17,123 bases of DNA from a bacterium. GTDB lineage: Bacteria; Zhuqueibacterota; Zhuqueibacteria; Thermofontimicrobiales; Thermofontimicrobiaceae. The stretch spans positions 1 through 17,123 of the forward strand of contig DSAU01000291.1 in the NCBI GenBank assembly GCA_011046315.1, written 5' to 3'. Positions 14,576 through 17,123 of the stretch are shown one piece after another. The notes under the pieces are model-generated. The model was not told the DNA's origin. It did no database searches and was given only the letters and a program-made list of their open reading frames with translations. Positions within the stretch are counted from its first letter, which is position 1; every line of letters starts with the position of its first letter. A program made the position numbers and the translations under genes.

Positions 14576-15418
14576 ATGATTTCATTGATTTTGACCATTC
14601 TTTTCTCAACCAGCATTGCTCTCATCCTCAAACACAACGCCGTTAAGATCGGAAACCCCGTGCTTCTGCTGACGAGCAATTATTTTGTAGCCGCCTTGAT
14701 CAGCCTTCTATTTTTTTGTGTCGATAACGATGCCAGTTGGTCGATTTCCTCACTGTGGTTTGGCGCCATATTGGCAGGGACGTTTGTGCTGGCTTTCTTT
14801 TCTTTTGCTAAAGCTGTCGACGCTGCAAACACAGCATTAGCTTCAGTCAGCGCGCGGCTGTCGGTAATTGTTCCGGTAGCTTTTTCCATTATGATTTTTC
14901 AGGAAAAACCCAAGCCCGCGCAGTTGGCCGGATTCGTTTTTGCTGTAATTACCATCCTGATGTTTTATTTCTCACTGAAACAATTTGCAGTCATCAAACT
15001 CAAGCCGTCCCGCTATGGTTACCTCATTGCTGTCCTGCTGGGAATCGGTATTAATGACTTTTGTATGAAAATATTTCAAGTCTGGCGTGACGACACGGAA
15101 AAACCTTTCTTTCTGCTGACAATTTTTTCATTCTCATTTTTGTACACCGCGGCATATTTGATAATAAAAAAAATCAGCATCAAAAAATCGACCGTTATCT
15201 GGGGGGCAATCCTGGGAGTTCCGAATATCTTCAGTTCCTTTTTCCTGATTAGCGCCCTGGGGACATTGCCGGCAATCATTGTCTATCCGGTGATCAACAT
15301 CGGAATTATTTTGCTGACAGCGTTTGTAGCCAGTTTGATCTGGGCTGATAAATTAAATCTGCCGGCTCGTCTGGCGCTCTTTTTCGGAATTGTAGCAATC
15401 ATTTTATTAAGTGGATAA
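14576..15418 (+). CDS. DMT superfamily (EamA-like) transporter
   Basis: A 280-residue integral membrane protein with about ten hydrophobic segments in two five-helix halves, the layout of the drug/metabolite transporter family. Segments are seen at MISLILTILFSTSIALIL, YFVAALISLLFF, FGAILAGTFVLAFFSF, the helix ending PVAFSIMIFQEKP, GFVFAVITILMFYF, and then five more from YLIAVLLGIG to LFFGIVAIILL. FQEKP and LIWADKLN occupy the same place near the end of each half, as expected of EamA repeats. The substrate cannot be told. It begins 55 nt after tsaD. Its end faces the S4-protein gene. Confidence 0.85.
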   Translation: MISLILTILFSTSIALILKHNAVKIGNPVLLLTSNYFVAALISLLFFCVDNDASWSISSLWFGAILAGTFVLAFFSFAKAVDAANTALASVSARLSVIVPVAFSIMIFQEKPKPAQLAGFVFAVITILMFYFSLKQFAVIKLKPSRYGYLIAVLLGIGINDFCMKIFQVWRDDTEKPFFLLTIFSFSFLYTAAYLIIKKISIKKSTVIWGAILGVPNIFSSFFLISALGTLPAIIVYPVINIGIILLTAFVASLIWADKLNLPARLALFFGIVAIILLSG

Positions 15419-15604
15419 TTTAAGAACAGCGAAAACCCTGCAATGGAATCTTAATCGTACTGATTGACGCTGCTCCAGATCGATGTCGGATATAAAATTT
15501 ACATTGGCTAAATTTTGCAGCGATAATAATCAACTTCTATTTCCTGGTATTGCAAAACCGGAGAAATGTGTTTGCCAAAGTCTATGTTTAAATATCGCCG
15601 CGAG

Positions 15605-16021
15605 TCACTCGTCTGTCGGTTTTGAATTGCGAAACCTTTCCATATCTCTCCGTTCCTTTTTAGTAGGCCGGCCCTTATATTTTGGCTTTTGCATTCTGCT
15701 GGCTTGATAAAACAAGCTGCGTATATCATCAGCTTGTTTCTCTTCCGCTGTCGGCTCATGTTCATGATAAAGCAGTTTTGCCTCCGCCGCCTTAATGCTT
15801 TTATTCACAATATCAACAACATCCAATCGGCGTACCCGCCATTTAAATTTGACCTCAATGCTGTCGCCAATTTTGATCATCTTGGCAGCTTTAGCGGTTT
15901 GATCATTGACTTTGACTTTTCCCTGAGCGCATCCTTCCGCCGCCTGATTTCGAGTTTTAAAAATGCGGGCGATTTTCAACCATTTGTCCAGTCTGATGGT
16001 TTTGTCTTTAAATTCGTGCAT
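15605..16021 (-). CDS. S4-domain RNA-binding protein, Hsp15-like
   Basis: A 138-residue protein on the - strand, starting at the ATG at 16021. The S4 domain covers about residues 9-70: IRLDKWLKIARIFKTRNQAA, GKVKVNDQTAKAAKMIKIGD, SIEVKFKWRVRRLDVV. A basic and acidic C-terminal tail follows, with PKYKGRPTKKERRDMERF. Length and layout match Hsp15 (HslR; E. coli 133 residues), which binds 50S subunits carrying stalled peptidyl-tRNA and frees them for reuse. In-frame codons reach to 16105, but those residues match nothing in the family. It lies convergent to the transporter gene, with about 186 bp between them in which I see no gene. Confidence 0.85.
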   Translation of the reverse strand: MHEFKDKTIRLDKWLKIARIFKTRNQAAEGCAQGKVKVNDQTAKAAKMIKIGDSIEVKFKWRVRRLDVVDIVNKSIKAAEAKLLYHEHEPTAEEKQADDIRSLFYQASRMQKPKYKGRPTKKERRDMERFRNSKPTDE

Positions 16022-16104
16022 GGTGACCTTAGTTTCAAACAAAAAGCATAGCGTCAGTTGATAGAAGTTTGTTGATCGCCTTTTAATATAAAAAGACTGT
16101 TTCA

Positions 16105-16110
16105 ATTATA
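16105..16110 (-). promoter_or_regulatory. Possible -10 box for the S4-protein gene
   Basis: On the - strand the sequence reads TGTATAAT, a good -10 box, about 84 nt before the start codon. No recognisable -35 lies 17 nt upstream, only AT-rich sequence, so this is a weak call. Confidence 0.25.
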
Positions 16111-16225
16111 CAACAGAAAAGTTAAAATAAAATTTAATTGCATCTTATTTCAGATATTTGTAAATTTTATGAGTTATCATTCACATCAAAAGCAAAGGAT
16201 GGCTCGTGTTTACAAAACTATTGTT

Positions 16226-16361
16226 AATATGAATGACCAGTTGGATTATTGGTTTTTTTGTTTTTTTTTATATTTAGACCGTAGGGGATGTCCATGGACG
16301 TCCCCTACATCGCAAAAATTCTTTTATTTGAATCTGATATTTTCGACTGGTCATTCACATT
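16226..16361. mobile_element. MITE-like inverted-repeat element with central palindrome
   Basis: Sixteen-base terminal arms AATATGAATGACCAGT (16226-16241) and ACTGGTCATTCACATT (16346-16361) are inverted copies with one mismatch. Near the middle is a 28-bp palindrome (16281-16308) with half-site GTAGGGGATGTCCA, broken by one G-T pair. A loose copy of the arm core, TCATTCACAT, also occurs at 16177-16186. The 136-bp unit has no coding capacity. Together with the flanks it fills the gap 16022-16445, where I see no gene. It could be a non-autonomous element, a REP-like dispersed repeat, or a large hairpin before the downstream gene. Confidence 0.5.
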
Positions 16362-16445
16362 ATTAATTTTGTTAGCGCTCTCTTGTTTCTATTCGACTAA
16401 AGGCTCAGCGGAAACAGTAATCGGGCCGGAGATGGTATGTTTAAA

Positions 16446-17123
16446 ATGAAAATGCAGAAAAAATATATTCTGTTGTCAATTTTGGTGGTTCTTGTTGGGG
16501 GGATTGTTTACTGCGAATTGGACCACGGTTTATTTCCGGTGAATTATCTTATCAGGGGAAAAATCACTTTTTTTAAAGGCTCTCCGCCGGAGAATACCGA
16601 CCGGGTGGAAGTTTTCGCTCTGAAAGAGTTTCCACCTCAAAATCCAGAGAACTTTCTTTTTCTCGGACGATCAGGACCTTTGGATTATCAAGGAAAGAAT
16701 GTCCTCGAATATGAGATACCTGTGTCGCCCACAAGCTATGAATTCGTTGGCGTGTTATGGAAAGAAAAAGGGCAGGACTGGAATCTAACGGGATTGATGG
16801 GCTTCTATACCGGCGCTACAGGCTCATTTTTTCCGGACACGGTTTTCCTCTCTCCGGATCAACCAATAGTCGAGGATGTTGACTTTACAGCCAACTGGGA
16901 ACTTGTTGCAAAGGATGCCCGTATCTCCGGCAACATTTATTACCACAGAGATTGGCCCCAGGAGACAGTGATGCTCATTTTAGCGGTGTTTCCCAATAAG
17001 CCCAAAACTATGTTTGAGTTTTTTACCGCCAGTAATTTTGATTATACACAACCCATTTTTGTTGATTCGTCAACCTACCGATTGGGTGTGAATTCAGGCG
17101 TGTATAATTACATCGTGCTGTAT
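16446..17123 (+). CDS. Secreted or lipoprotein-like protein of unknown function (3' partial)
   Basis: An open frame of 226 codons runs from the ATG at 16446 to the window edge without a stop, so the gene is cut. A second in-frame ATG lies at 16452. The N-terminus is a signal-like segment, MKMQKKYILLSILVVLVGGI, followed by VYCELDHG. The Cys could be lipidated, though the box before it is not canonical. The rest looks like extracytoplasmic beta-rich sequence, with RGKITFFKGSPPENTDRVEV and DARISGNIYYHRDWPQETV. These resemble two repeats of a beta-sandwich fold, each opening with (R/S)G(K/N)I. I recognise no family. Its promoter would overlap the inverted-repeat element upstream. Confidence 0.7.
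   Translation, partial: MKMQKKYILLSILVVLVGGIVYCELDHGLFPVNYLIRGKITFFKGSPPENTDRVEVFALKEFPPQNPENFLFLGRSGPLDYQGKNVLEYEIPVSPTSYEFVGVLWKEKGQDWNLTGLMGFYTGATGSFFPDTVFLSPDQPIVEDVDFTANWELVAKDARISGNIYYHRDWPQETVMLILAVFPNKPKTMFEFFTASNFDYTQPIFVDSSTYRLGVNSGVYNYIVLY

Noticed and set aside
15483..15707. Open frame of 74 codons on the + strand after the transporter
   Set aside because: Overlaps the end of the S4-protein gene in antisense, has no ribosome site and no domain.
16169..16366. 65-codon open frame before the right-edge gene
   Set aside because: It runs through the inverted-repeat element and a poly-T tract, with low-complexity Phe runs; not credible as a protein.
1..17123. CRISPR array or rRNA genes
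   Set aside because: No regularly spaced direct repeats and no rRNA-like sequence were seen on either strand.

Overview
The window is a bacterial chromosome segment of moderate to low GC. Its centre is a conserved housekeeping block on the + strand: ispE, spoVG, tRNA-Gln(TTG), prs, rplY (ctc type), pth, hppA, rpsF, ssb, rpsR, rplI. The order ispE-(spoVG)-(tRNA-Gln)-prs-rplY-pth followed by rpsF-ssb-rpsR-rplI recurs in many phyla, so it does not identify the organism alone. Three traits point to a deep lineage of the FCB superphylum (for example Calditrichota or KSB1-like): a TTGACA / TAnnTTTG promoter upstream of ispE, mixed use of Shine-Dalgarno sites, and the YbbR and giant TPR proteins. 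This placement is inference, held with low to moderate confidence.

Layout. Positions 1-3564 look accessory: a P-loop NTPase (STAND-like) with at least nine TPR units at an exact 40-residue period, possibly running off the left edge, faces a restriction-endonuclease-like gene with a BglII-type active-site spacing. A gap (3565-3973) carries an operator-like inverted repeat and the ispE promoter. The housekeeping block runs from 3974 to 11879. A 342-bp gap with inverted repeats leads to a small zinc-ribbon protein (12222-12413), which ends at a good intrinsic terminator. Next come a YbbR/CdaR-like membrane-anchored protein, tsaD and a DMT/EamA transporter on the + strand, then an Hsp15-like S4 protein on the - strand. 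A compact inverted-repeat element (16226-16361) precedes a secreted or lipoprotein-like gene cut by the right edge.

How the genes work together. The central block joins translation (S6, S18, L9, L25, peptidyl-tRNA hydrolase, tRNA-Gln, and TsaD for tRNA t6A), single-stranded DNA protection (SSB), PRPP synthesis, isoprenoid synthesis (IspE) and pyrophosphate energetics. HppA uses PPi, a by-product of many biosynthetic reactions, to pump cations. SpoVG is a nucleic-acid-binding regulator.

The most interesting leads are: the STAND-TPR plus BglII-like nuclease pair as a possible defence locus; a strongly structured spacer between tRNA-Gln and prs; a compound hairpin before spoVG; a leader before rpsR with competing pairings; a MITE-like element near the right end; an unusual pair of glutamates in the HppA ion-gate helix; and an SSB whose C-terminus lacks the usual acidic IPF tip. 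No proven new system is visible, and the left-edge locus is the best candidate.
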